A stretch of DNA of 64,000 nucleotides. Origin: Chrysemys picta bellii. Its lineage: Eukaryota; Chordata; Testudines; Emydidae. Both the position numbers and the translations under genes were made by a program. The DNA lies in NCBI RefSeq assembly GCF_011386835.1, contig NC_088800.1:16020572-16084571 (forward strand), read 5' to 3'. The notes under the pieces were generated by a model. It saw nothing but the letters and a program-made list of their open reading frames with translations. It was not told the DNA's origin and ran no database searches. Below, one piece after another: positions 47,880 through 57,152 of the stretch (its first letter is position 1; every line of letters starts with the position of its first letter).

Positions 47880-50800
47880 TTAAAATATTTTATCCCTATT
47901 CCCTGACATCTCAGTTCTTAAAAATTCCTCTTCCCTCCCTTTCTTGGGATGAGATGTTACTGCACTAAATGACAATATTTTATCCACAAGATTTTCTCCT
48001 GCATATAGATAAGATAGGTCCATCCAATCATCTCTCGAGACAATATGTCTCCTCCATTTACGAATTAACATATTTGGGATTTGCACACTAAACTTAGTGA
48101 GAGCTAAACCACCATCCCTACCTCTAGAATAAAATATCCCATCTGTGGTACACTGAGGTAAATGTAAAATCTCTTTAACTATTTTTCTAACTAACACATC
48201 AAGATCGTCTAAAAGATTAAAAGGGGGTTCTGTTAAAAGAAGATTATAAAATAGCTTCGGTAAGATGTATGTCTGTAAAATTAATATTTTTTGGGCCGGT
48301 TTTAATGGGGCCTTAATTAAATTCTCACTCCAATCTTTCAATTTTTCTTTAAGTACCGGTCCCCCTACACCTATCCAGGGATCTATTCTAGCCCCTAAAT
48401 ATTTTTCAAAATCCCCTGGTTGAACATATTCAATCTTCTCTGACCCTATCTGCCAATTATCCTTAGGATTAACTACATAGGTTTTATGTTTAGTTAAAAT
48501 ATGAAAGCCTTTCGTTTTCTTCACATTAACAGAGAGATTAGTATTTTTACAAAACTCCTCTAAGATACCCAAATTTTTGATCATTCCTTTATATGAGCTA
48601 CTTAAAATTGCCACATCATCGGCAAAAGCCAATGACGTGACACTATTACCCTTAACATAAAAACCACTTCCTTCTACTTCTAATCTAGTTAAAAGGGGAT
48701 CCATAGCAATATTAAACAAAATTGGGGACAACGGGTCACCCTGCTTGACCCCCCTCCTAATTAAAATAGACTCAGTAGCTTCATCACCCACCCATACCCT
48801 AGTTGTGCAATTATCATAAAGGTCCCTAATAATATCTATAAAATGTTCATCTATACCAAATCTTCTCAACCCGGCTATTATATGTCCGTGTCCCACAGAA
48901 TCAAATGCTTTAGCCAGATCTACGAACACTATTGCAATTTCATTCCCATTTCGTTTAGCCCCTTTAATCAAATTATCTAATATAGCAATATTTTCCTCAC
49001 ACCCAGGGGCGGATATAAACCCTTTTTGTCTACTACATATCTTAACTGTTTCCACCAGTCTTTTTGCTAATATTTTGGTATAGATTCTAATCCAAACTGA
49101 CCCAATTGTCAATGGTCTCCAAGATGTTAACTTCTTCATTTCCTCCTCATCTTGTGTCTTTGGTATTAAAATCGTTCTATTTTTCTTAAATTCATCTGGT
49201 ACCTGTCTATTTAGAAACCATATATTAAAAATTTTTGTAAGTATTAAGGAGTCTAAATTAAAAATATCCCACAAATTGCTCACTTTTACTTTATCTGGGC
49301 CAGGAGCACTATCTTTTCTTATTTCTGTTAAAGCTATTCTAATCTCATCCACAAAGATCGGACTCATTAATATATCATTATCCGCATTCTCTGTGGATGA
49401 TGGCCACCCTATCATATTACCATGTCCAATTGTTCCCAAAATATTTACATAGTATTCCTCAATTTCTTTCATAGGGATAGCACACTTAGCCTTATCTGAC
49501 TCTCCCATTATAATGCGAGTCAATCTTCTTCTATCCTTATCAATTAATTGTTGATAGAATTTATACTTAGCTTTCTTTGTAGCATATCTCCTAATTGCAT
49601 TAAATTGCTTCCTTCTCCCCTCCTTTCTAATCTTCCCTTTTCCTTTATTCCTCAACTCTATTTGACTTTCATTTCTAGGGTCCTGTCCCTCTACTAATGA
49701 ATAACATAATTTTTCCAACATTGCCCATCCGAGAGCTTTTGTTAAATCCTCCTTTAATAATCCTTCAATTTCCCCTAAACTATTTATTATTTCTCTTCCC
49801 TCCCTACTTTGTTTTCCCCGTTTACATATTTTCTCCACTAAATCCACTTCTGGATGTCCTTTTAGTGGGAAAATCCTCTCTCTTGGGGGCGGAATTTCTA
49901 ATATATTTACTCTAATGTCCTCTACCTCAGTCACTTCCTCCCTATCTCCTGTTACCACTAACTTCTTCTTTGCTAATTCTCGTCTTTTATCTGATATTTG
50001 TTTATTCGTTTTGGTCCTCATCTCGCTCTCAATACATTTATTTATATTCCTTTTCCCAATATATTTCCTTTCCAACTGTATAAGCTGCGCAACCTCATCT
50101 TTAGTCCATATACGAGATCTAGTCGATCCCTCTTTGATCTTACTTTTAGCAGCCATATCTTCTTTTCTTTGCTCATTCCTCACAGCAGGGTGTCTATGTC
50201 TACAGTGTTGGCTCAATCCAGATCTAGTATGAAAACCAAGCCCACAGACCGAGCACGTATGGCTCTTCATTGGGGTATCCGCCTTCTTGGGTATGCACTT
50301 GGGGTAGTGGCAAGCTATATTATGATATTGAGAAGATTTTCCACATTTACTACATACAACTCGTATGGCTTTACTTTTATGAACCACATTAATGTGTTTG
50401 GCCCATTTACCAAATGTTGGTAATATCTGGGGACATATTGGACAATTAAAACTATCAACGGGATACTCTAAATAAAAAACCCCATCCTTCCACGAACTAC
50501 TTTCTAATATATTTATATTACTACCAATACTGTTAAGATCCTTATTACGATCCCTATTAAAATCAGTACTTGATTCCCTAACATATGGATCATCAAATGT
50601 ACTTAAATACTTAAAATCTGGATTAAAACTGTCCATAGTTAAATCATTAAAAGTGTCCCTTGTAAAAACCATCGGTAAGATAGATAAAATCTCCTCACCA
50701 TGATCATCACAAACATTCTCCTCTACCTCCTCTCCATGCTCCACTGGGAGGACTTGATTCTCACTCTCATTCTCATGAGACTTCATTATAGTCCACACCA

Positions 50801-50942
50801 TTTTATCCATTGGTCCAGCGACCCTGATCACACCCCTAATATATTTAACACTGTCAGCCGGGGCATCAAAGCCAACAGCGGGGGCGTTATTAACCCGGTC
50901 CAGCGCCAATCCGGTATAAAAATATAAATTACTTTTTTCCAT
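47880..50942 (-). CDS. R2-superfamily LINE: zinc fingers, Myb-like segment and reverse transcriptase
   Basis: A 1020-residue frame with a methionine start. Finger 1 has C167, C170, H183 and H188; finger 2 has C197, C200, H212 and C216 (CCHC); finger 3 has C230, C233, H246 and H251. A Myb-like segment (about 275-325, W279) follows. These would bind target DNA. RT motifs in order are SAPGPDKVKVSNLW, FVDLAKAFDSVGHG, GVKQGDPLSPILFN and LAFADD (F773-D776). The thumb-like region includes KPAQKILILQTYILPKLFY. The frame ends near residue 1020 because of a one-base shift in an A/T run (about 47880-47895), after which the knuckle and endonuclease continue in another frame. All RT active-site residues are kept. 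Confidence 0.92.
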   Translation of the reverse strand: MEKSNLYFYTGLALDRVNNAPAVGFDAPADSVKYIRGVIRVAGPMDKMVWTIMKSHENESENQVLPVEHGEEVEENVCDDHGEEILSILPMVFTRDTFNDLTMDSFNPDFKYLSTFDDPYVRESSTDFNRDRNKDLNSIGSNINILESSSWKDGVFYLEYPVDSFNCPICPQILPTFGKWAKHINVVHKSKAIRVVCSKCGKSSQYHNIACHYPKCIPKKADTPMKSHTCSVCGLGFHTRSGLSQHCRHRHPAVRNEQRKEDMAAKSKIKEGSTRSRIWTKDEVAQLIQLERKYIGKRNINKCIESEMRTKTNKQISDKRRELAKKKLVVTGDREEVTEVEDIRVNILEIPPPRERIFPLKGHPEVDLVEKICKRGKQSREGREIINSLGEIEGLLKEDLTKALGWAMLEKLCYSLVEGQDPRNESQIELRNKGKGKIRKEGRRKQFNAIRRYATKKAKYKFYQQLIDKDRRRLTRIIMGESDKAKCAIPMKEIEEYYVNILGTIGHGNMIGWPSSTENADNDILMSPIFVDEIRIALTEIRKDSAPGPDKVKVSNLWDIFNLDSLILTKIFNIWFLNRQVPDEFKKNRTILIPKTQDEEEMKKLTSWRPLTIGSVWIRIYTKILAKRLVETVKICSRQKGFISAPGCEENIAILDNLIKGAKRNGNEIAIVFVDLAKAFDSVGHGHIIAGLRRFGIDEHFIDIIRDLYDNCTTRVWVGDEATESILIRRGVKQGDPLSPILFNIAMDPLLTRLEVEGSGFYVKGNSVTSLAFADDVAILSSSYKGMIKNLGILEEFCKNTNLSVNVKKTKGFHILTKHKTYVVNPKDNWQIGSEKIEYVQPGDFEKYLGARIDPWIGVGGPVLKEKLKDWSENLIKAPLKPAQKILILQTYILPKLFYNLLLTEPPFNLLDDLDVLVRKIVKEILHLPQCTTDGIFYSRGRDGGLALTKFSVQIPNMLIRKWRRHIVSRDDWMDLSYLYAGENLVDKILSFSAVTSHPKKGREEEFLRTEMSGNRDKIF

Positions 50943-50963
50943 AGCTAAAAGATTTACCCTTCT

Positions 50964-51129
50964 CAGGGGGAAACTAACCCTTTCCAGGGGGAAACTAACC
51001 CGTACCTGGGGGAAACTTACCCTTTCCAGGGGGAAACTAACCCGTGCCTGGGGGAGACTACCCTTACCAGGGGGAATCTAACCCTTACCAGGGGGAGTCA
51101 ACCCGTACCTGGGGGAGGCTACCCTTACC
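50964..51129 (-). repeat. 20-21-bp tandem repeats in the LINE 5' UTR
   Basis: Eight units of the form CAGGGGGAAACTAACCC, followed by TTTC, GTAC or TTAC. Two unit types (ending TTTC and GTAC) alternate in the first four. They lie just upstream of the ORF start at 50942. Confidence 0.9.
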
Positions 51130-52242
51130 AGGGGGGCATCCATGTGGCACCATATGGGGCTGCCCAACCCCGTCCCACACCCCACTGAATGTGGGATGTG
51201 GGTTCGTCCTCCGCAATCCGCCTGGCTATCCAAGCCAGTTACCGACTCTCACCACGAGGAGGTAGCGGTTGGACTTGCAATCCAGAGGCTTTCCTCAAAG
51301 AGGGGTCCCAAACAGCATAATGTCGAGCTCTAACGGGCGTGTGAGAAAAGGCTCAGATCTTGGTAGGGGTTGCCCCTATTGACCGGGCTCACGCCCACCC
51401 CCACCTCACCGATAACCCATTCTCTCACTACCCTCAGGCAATGTTTCCGTCCAAGCCCGACAGCTGAGAGGGTCCAGAGATGCATGGAGAGCCATTAAGA
51501 GAGCCTCCCTGTTCCTTGTCCCCTGACTGCCCCCTCCTGAGAACCCCCCACCCTAACTGCCCCCCAAGGACCCTACTCCCTACCTGTCCCCTGACTGCCC
51601 CAACCCTTATTCACACCCCCAGCCCCAGACAGACCCCCAGGACTCCCACGCCACATCCAACCATTCCCCGCCCTCTGACAGAGTGCTGGGGCAGCGGGAG
51701 GGGGGAGCTCCAGGAGGGGGAGCGGCAGCAGTGGCTCAGACTCCCGGGAGCCACAGAACCTGAGCGCAGTGAGGGGGGAGCCAGGGGGCGCGCCTGCCAC
51801 TGGTCTGGGGTTCTGGCTGCTGGCCCCACTCAGTCTCCTGCTGGCCTGGGGTTCCGTTCACTCAGCAGGCAGCGGGCTGAGCGGGGCCAGCGGCCGGGAC
51901 CCTGGCCAGGCAAAGTCAGCTCGCATGCCGCCTTTGGCACGCGTGCCGTAGGTTGCCGACCCCTGGTTTAGACTTTATGAAATGCTTGTAAGATGTTGCC
52001 TGTGTTGATCTCACTTTTAACCACTATAGCCCATGATATCATGTTATAGTTTGAGTGTTTGCACTGTAAACCTCTGTAATTGTGTAACTCACCAAACAGG
52101 GCAAGAAGCATTAATTAAGGTAAAGTGCTCATCCTGCATACAAGATGGCCAGATGAGGAACTGTGTAGCATCAAAGGTCAGATGCCCTGCTGATTGCATT
52201 CCCAACTCCCTCCAGGAAGGAGAGATCTATGTGTGAACTCAT

Positions 52243-53487
52243 TGTGACGGGTTCCCCCTGAGGTGCCACCTGGAACTGGGGTACCACTGAGCCCTCTGAC
52301 CCACCAGCCTGGGCTCCCACTCACATTGTGCTGCTGTGAAAAGCTGCAGACACGCTCCCGGTCTTACATTTCCACCAGCATACACGCAGGTAGGGACACA
52401 CCCAACTGCAGGTACATGCAGGTGCTCTTGCCAGTTACTACATGTGAACCAACAATAGAGAGGCTACAGCCAAAATAACCCCCCGATTTCCAGCCTAGGA
52501 CTCCAGAGCGGTACCATCCTGCTCTGGTCCAAACCCCAACCAGTATGAATTTATTATCCAGTTCTCTTCCCCCTCAATGTGGAGAGGAATATGCAACAGC
52601 CTCTCAGAGCTAAGATTCCCACGCACTTCACTCCAAACTCACTGGTTTAGATTAAAACATAAAATAAATTTATTAACTACAAAAGACAGATTTTAAGTGA
52701 TAGCAAACAGATCAAAGCAGATTACCTAACAAATAAACAAAAATGCAAGCTAAGCTTAATATACGAGATAGGGTAAGAATCTGCTATTCATATCCAGACT
52801 GATGGTACAGGCAGACTTGTAGATTCTTAAGGCACAAGTTACATTTGCTTTGCAGCTTGGAATCCCCAGGTCTTTCATTCACAGGCTAGAGATCCCTTAG
52901 CCTGGCTCCAGCACTTCCCCCAGTTCAGTCTTTGTTCCTCAGGTGTTTCCAGGCATCTTCTTCTGTGGGGAGTGAAGAACAACAGATAATGTCACTCCCT
53001 GCCTTATATAGCTTTAGCATATGGCAGGAACCCTTTGTTTCAAAACTTGGTTCCCAGACCGGTTTGTGGAAAAATACTGACATCCCATGATGGAGTCCAG
53101 AATCAGGTGGCCTGGTCACATGGCCTTGTAGAGTCATAGCAGCCATTATTTACAGGCTGTCTGGAATGTTCACAGGAAAATTAAGTTCTTCCAGGATCCG
53201 TTGTCTTTGCTGATGGGCTGTCAGCACTGTCTGGCTTCTTCATTGTTGTACTAGTTGTGGGTGTCACCCAGAGTAAGCACAAGTGAAATACAGCTACATA
53301 GTCAATATTCCTAACTTTAGATACAAAAATGATACCTGAATACAAATAGGATAATCATATTCAAAAAATCATAACTTGTCCAATGACACCTCACATGACC
53401 TGTCTTGCATAAAATACATCATAAGTGTGCTATAATCAGATCATATATAATAATATCACTATTAAGAATATGGGGTGCAGTGTCACA
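52243..53487 (-). mobile_element. Solo LTR of an endogenous retrovirus-type element, antisense
   Basis: 1245 bp bounded by TG...CA (TGTGACACTG on the - strand start, CGTCACA at its end), with a perfect 5-bp duplication CTCAT (52238-52242, 53488-53492). On the - strand a GCTATATAAGGCAGG block forms a TATA-like promoter near 53010. No internal gag, pol or env remains, so recombination between two LTRs probably left this one. It is inserted in the LTR-type sequence of 45892-54031. Confidence 0.88.
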
Positions 53488-54774
53488 CTCATCCCATCAG
53501 TTTGGACTCTGGGGTGGAAGGGATAATAATCCCAGACAAGGAGAAACTGGATCTCTCTTTCTGGCTGTTTGGACTCTCACAGGGCTGGAGCTATGTAACA
53601 GAAGCAGAGATCCCCAGGGTCAACCTGGGATAGCCCCAAAAGCCATTGAGTGCTGACAGATTGCTACAACTCTGTCACCTTTCGGAACCATAGACTATAA
53701 CTCATGTGTGGATATGTTTGTCTGCTGTAACCTGTAAATAACTCTCTTTACTTTATCCTAGTTAATAAATCCTTAGTTAGTTTACTATAGGATTGGCTAC
53801 CAGCATTGTCTGTGGGGTGAAATGTGAGGTTCAAATTGACCTGGGGTAAGTGACTGGTCTCTTGGGTCTGGAAGCAACCTGAACCTCTTATGTTCTTTGG
53901 TGTAATACAGCAACCAACTATCACTAAATCCAGCTTGCCTGGGTGGCAAGATAGACTGGAATGCCCAAGAGGACTGTGTGTGACTCCATCGTAAGACTGT
54001 TACAGTGACCCAGGAGTTCACATTTGTTACAGGGTTGGTGAAATCTAATTATAGAACATACCACCAGTTTGGGGTATCTGCCCTGCTGTTTTGACAGTCT
54101 GCCCTGAGGTCGGCACTCACAGTTGTGATCCACTCCAGACTGAGTGACAGAAAAATAGGATTGATTTAAATTCCAAAGGGTATGTGACCAGGATCTCCAT
54201 ACCAGAGAGAACTCTCCAGAAATCAGCTGAAATAGGGCTTTTTGTATAGGTAGCCAGCTTGATTTTGATTCAATGCATTGCTAAATCAGGAGTGAATTGA
54301 ATTCAAGTCCGTGAAATTATGCCAGTGTAAAACTGGTGTAGGTGATGTCAGAATTGGGCCTAGCGCCTCCAAGGAAGCAGGACAGAGCTGTGAAAAGGTG
54401 TGTGAGGTTTAATCTATGTGTGATCAGCTCGAGCGCAAAGCTGTAGGGGCAGCCAATCCTTCCGGGACAATGGGGCTAAGCCCCGCCAGTCACGTCACAT
54501 CCATGTAGCATGGCTGATGTATTGCAGGGTGCAGTACAGCCTGCTGCCTCTGGAGAGCGCCTGGTGGAGCTGCTCCTGCTGCTGGAAGCTGTGCTACAAC
54601 TGATTGATGACATATGAACTGCAGGCGTCAGAGGGAGGTGGCTCAGAGCCAGGAATACAGGCTTCTGTGGAGCTATTTCAGTTCTGCTCCACAAAGGCAA
54701 AGTAGAGGGTTACCTAGGACTGGAAGGGACCTCCTGGGCCATTGACTCCAGTCCCCTGCTATCGCAGGCAACCC

Positions 54775-56072
54775 TAGGGTTACCATATTTCAGCAAGCAA
54801 AAAAGAGGACGGGAGGAGCCCCGCCCTAGCCCCTCCCACTTCCCGCCCCCCCAGAACCCCCAACCCTCCCCCCGTTCCTTGTCCCCTGACTGCCCCCTCC
54901 TGGGACCCCTGCCCCTAACTGCCCCCCAGGACTCCACTCCCTATCTAAGCCTCCCTGCCTCTTGTCCCCTGACTGCCCCAACCCTTATCCACACCCCCAC
55001 CCCCAGACAGACCCCTGGGACTCCCACGCCCCATCCAACCACTCCCCACCCCCTGACAGCCCCCCCCCAGAACTCCCAACCCATCTAAACCCCTCTGCTC
55101 CCTGTCTCCTGACTGCTCCGATCCCTCTCCCCACTCCTGCCCCCTGACAGCCCCCCCCAGAACTCCCAACCCATCTAAACCCCTCTGCTCCCTGTCCCCT
55201 GACTGCTCCGATCCCTCTCTGCACTCCTGCCCCCTGACAGCCCCCCCCCAGAACTCCCAACCCATCTAAACCCCTCTGCTCCCTGTCCCCTGACTGCTCC
55301 GATCCCTCTCCCCACTCCTGCCCCCTGACAGCTCCCCCCCAGAACTCTCAGCCCCCCACCCCCCCGCTCCTTGTCCCCTGACTGCCCCCTCCTGGGACCC
55401 CTGCTCCTAACTGCCCTCCAGAACCCCACCCCCTACCTAAGATTCCCTGTTCCTTGTCCCCTAACTGCCCCCTCCTAAGACCCCCCCCCAACTGCCCCCC
55501 AGGACCCTACCCCCTACCTGTACCCTGACTGCCCAAAACTTTCTCCACTACCCCCAAAAAGCCCCCCCCCCCGTTTCTTGACTGCCACCTCCAGAACCTT
55601 CCTGCCCCCTGGCCCCCTTACCCTGCTGCTCAGAACAGGGTGTTGGGCTCTGTGCCAGCCGGACACGTGGCTGAGCTCCCCAGCACAACAAAACCGGGTC
55701 CCTGGCCCTGCACAACAAAACCCGGTCCCTGGCCTGGACCGGACTGCAGGGGAGAGCTGCCCTTGTATCAGCACAAAGTGCTCTCGCTCCCGTTTTGCTA
55801 CACTGCATGGCAGAAACCGCTCCCAGTTGCAAAAGGGGAGGGCTGCACTTTGTGCTGATACACTTGCTCAGAATGCAGGGCGGATCCGGCTCCTCTACAG
55901 CTGCTCCGGAGTCCAGCCCGGGACTTCCCTGCAGCCCTCCCAGCCGCTCGGTCTGCTCTGCCTGTGGGGGAAATCCCGGACATTGTGAGTGCTTTACAAA
56001 TTCCCCCCGGACGCTATTTTTAGTACAAAAAGGAGGACATGTCCGGGTAAATCCGGACGAATGGTAACCCTA
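54775..56072. mobile_element. hAT-type element, TAGGGTTACCAT ends, with tandem repeats
   Basis: 1298 bp with a perfect 8-bp duplication GGCAACCC (54767-54774, 56073-56080). Ends TAGGGTTACCATATTTC and inverted TAGGGTTACCAT. Same family as 30891-31343 but much longer. Inside are four C-rich tandem units and CAAAACCCGGTCCCTGGCC-type duplications near 55690-55740. No transposase frame is credible. Confidence 0.88.
55050..55410. repeat. Four copies of a 90-91-bp C-rich tandem repeat
   Basis: Units start with CCCTGACAGC at about 55051, 55142, 55232 and 55323, contain CAGAACTCCCAACCCATC and TGACTGCTCCGATCCCTCTC, and differ by few bases. The last one drifts. The - strand is G-rich with runs of five to eight G. 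Confidence 0.9.
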
Positions 56073-56866
56073 GGCAACCCCATCAGATAATCCTGCTCAT
56101 AAACTTATCTGTCTCTTAAAACTAAAGCTAGGGCTGTCTTGCATGATCACTGGTGCCCTCCACCCCTCTTGCAGCCCCACCATTTTTAATGGGCATCAGA
56201 GGCCACTAAACAGATTAAATATGTTGTCCTGGCTCTGCAGCGCTTGCAAAGTCCATTTACCATGTTCATGTTAAAAGTCAGACCGATGTGAGATGCAACT
56301 GGACAGCTCCTCTCCTCCCCTTGCATTTATGTCATATGTAATACAGGTAGCCAGATGCTTCGATGCCACCTGCTTCATCTCCCTTTGTCAGGACGATAGA
56401 GACTCCAACCTACGCAGGCCACAAATGTGCACAAATCAAGATTCTCTTATGGCATCCGGGTGGCCAGAGCGTAAGCACATATAGCTTCTCACCAAGGCTT
56501 GCAACTCCTGCGCTAGCCTTGCTCGTTGGCCTCAAGCAGTGGGGGACCGAGTTACCCTCTCAGACCCCCAGTGAATCAGCAGGAATGACATTTCTGGCTG
56601 TGCTGCTGTTGCAGTTTTCTAGCTGGCATCATGCACATCCCTCTGTTTCTTTCAGGACAATCTGTCAGCTAGCATTGGACATGGTCTCGGTCCTGTACAT
56701 TCAGGGTTAATTACTTCTCTCATAAATGCATTTAGAGTGACTCAGGTTGTTCACTCTATAGCGCTGAGCTAAAGAGCAGAGCTTGAGCCTGCTAGGAGAA
56801 CTCGGAGGATTCAAGGCTGTTTGTTGCTAGAATATGGTTATAAATCTTACTGGTTTTTCTCTTTAA

Positions 56867-57152
56867 GGGTACGTCTATACCCAGCCGCTAGTTTGGCAGC
56901 TGGAAATCGAACTTCTGGGTTCGACTTATCGCGTCTTGTCTGGACGCGATAAGTCGAACCCGGAAGTGCTCGCCGTCGACTGCGGTACTCCAGCTCGGCG
57001 AGAGGAGTACCGCGGAGTCGACGGGGGAGCCTGCCTGCCGCGTGTGGATCGAGATAAGTTCGAACTAAGGTACTTCGAACTTCAGCTACGTTATTCACAT
57101 AGCTGAAGTTGCGTACCTTAGTTCGATTTGGGGGTTTAGTGTAGACCAAGCC
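56867..57152. mobile_element. MITE of the GTCTACAC-end family, copy 5
   Basis: 286 bp with ends GGGTACGTCTATAC and inverted GGCTTGGTCTACAC, flanked by TTAA on the left and TAA on the right. It has large inner inverted repeats: TCGAACTTCTGGGTTCGACT and an AGCTGAAGTTGCGTACCTTA arm shared with copy 1. Confidence 0.7.

Larger units (their letters stand above)
46930..51500 (-). mobile_element. R2-superfamily (RLE-type) LINE, nearly full length
   Basis: About 4.57 kb. The 5' end near 51500 and 3' end near 46930 were set by comparing the flanks with uninterrupted copies of the host repeat at 54938-54975 and 55428-55455. It codes for one protein with three N-terminal zinc fingers, a Myb-like segment, RT, a CCHC knuckle and a restriction-like endonuclease, the R2 layout. 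A single frameshift splits it. The 5' UTR has 20-21-bp tandem repeats. No poly(A) or simple tail is evident at the 3' end. No 28S rRNA sequence flanks it, although R2 proper inserts there. Confidence 0.88.
45958..51965. mobile_element. hAT-type element enlarged by nested insertions
   Basis: Ends CAGGGGTCGGCAACC and the exact inverted copy, with a perfect 8-bp duplication GTTTAGAC (45950-45957, 51966-51973). The left arm (TTATTCACTCTAATTTAAGG) is the usual body of this turtle family. The inner part holds pieces of further elements: CAGTGGTTCTTAACC at 46172, CAGGGCCGGTGCAAGG at 46209, TAGGGTTATCATATTTC at 46777. Inside those lies a 4.6 kb LINE. No transposase is recognisable. Confidence 0.88.
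45892..54031 (+). mobile_element. LTR-retroelement-type sequence, split by two later insertions
   Basis: Three pieces (about 45892-45957, 51966-52242 and 53493-54031) read as one 880-bp sequence after removing the hAT unit and the antisense LTR. The sequence ends TTTGTTACA and has a late AATAAATCC, like a retroviral-type LTR in the + direction. The left boundary (perhaps TGTTAGC at 45895) is unsure and no outer target duplication was found. No internal coding region remains. Confidence 0.55.
54708..56150 (-). mobile_element. CR1 fragment split by a hAT-type element
   Basis: 54708-54774 (CTAGGACTGGAAGGGACCTC) and 56073-56150 (TAATCCTGCTCATAAACTTA) are the two parts of one reversed CR1 tail. 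The element of 54775-56072 sits between them with its 8-bp duplication. Confidence 0.75.

Noticed and set aside
49697..50423. Frames on the + strand opposite the LINE ORF
   Set aside because: They mirror the codon bias of the true - strand frame and are hydrophobic shadow translations.
50960..51135. CRISPR-like array
   Set aside because: The units are contiguous 20-21-bp tandem repeats without spacers, in a LINE 5' UTR of a vertebrate.
46930..51500. Fragment of 28S rDNA carrying a canonical R2
   Set aside because: Neither flank resembles 28S rRNA or the R2 target; both continue the host repeat.
55548..55988. Overlapping frames on both strands near the hAT right end
   Set aside because: They are short, on both strands at once, inside a non-autonomous element, and encode no recognisable domain.
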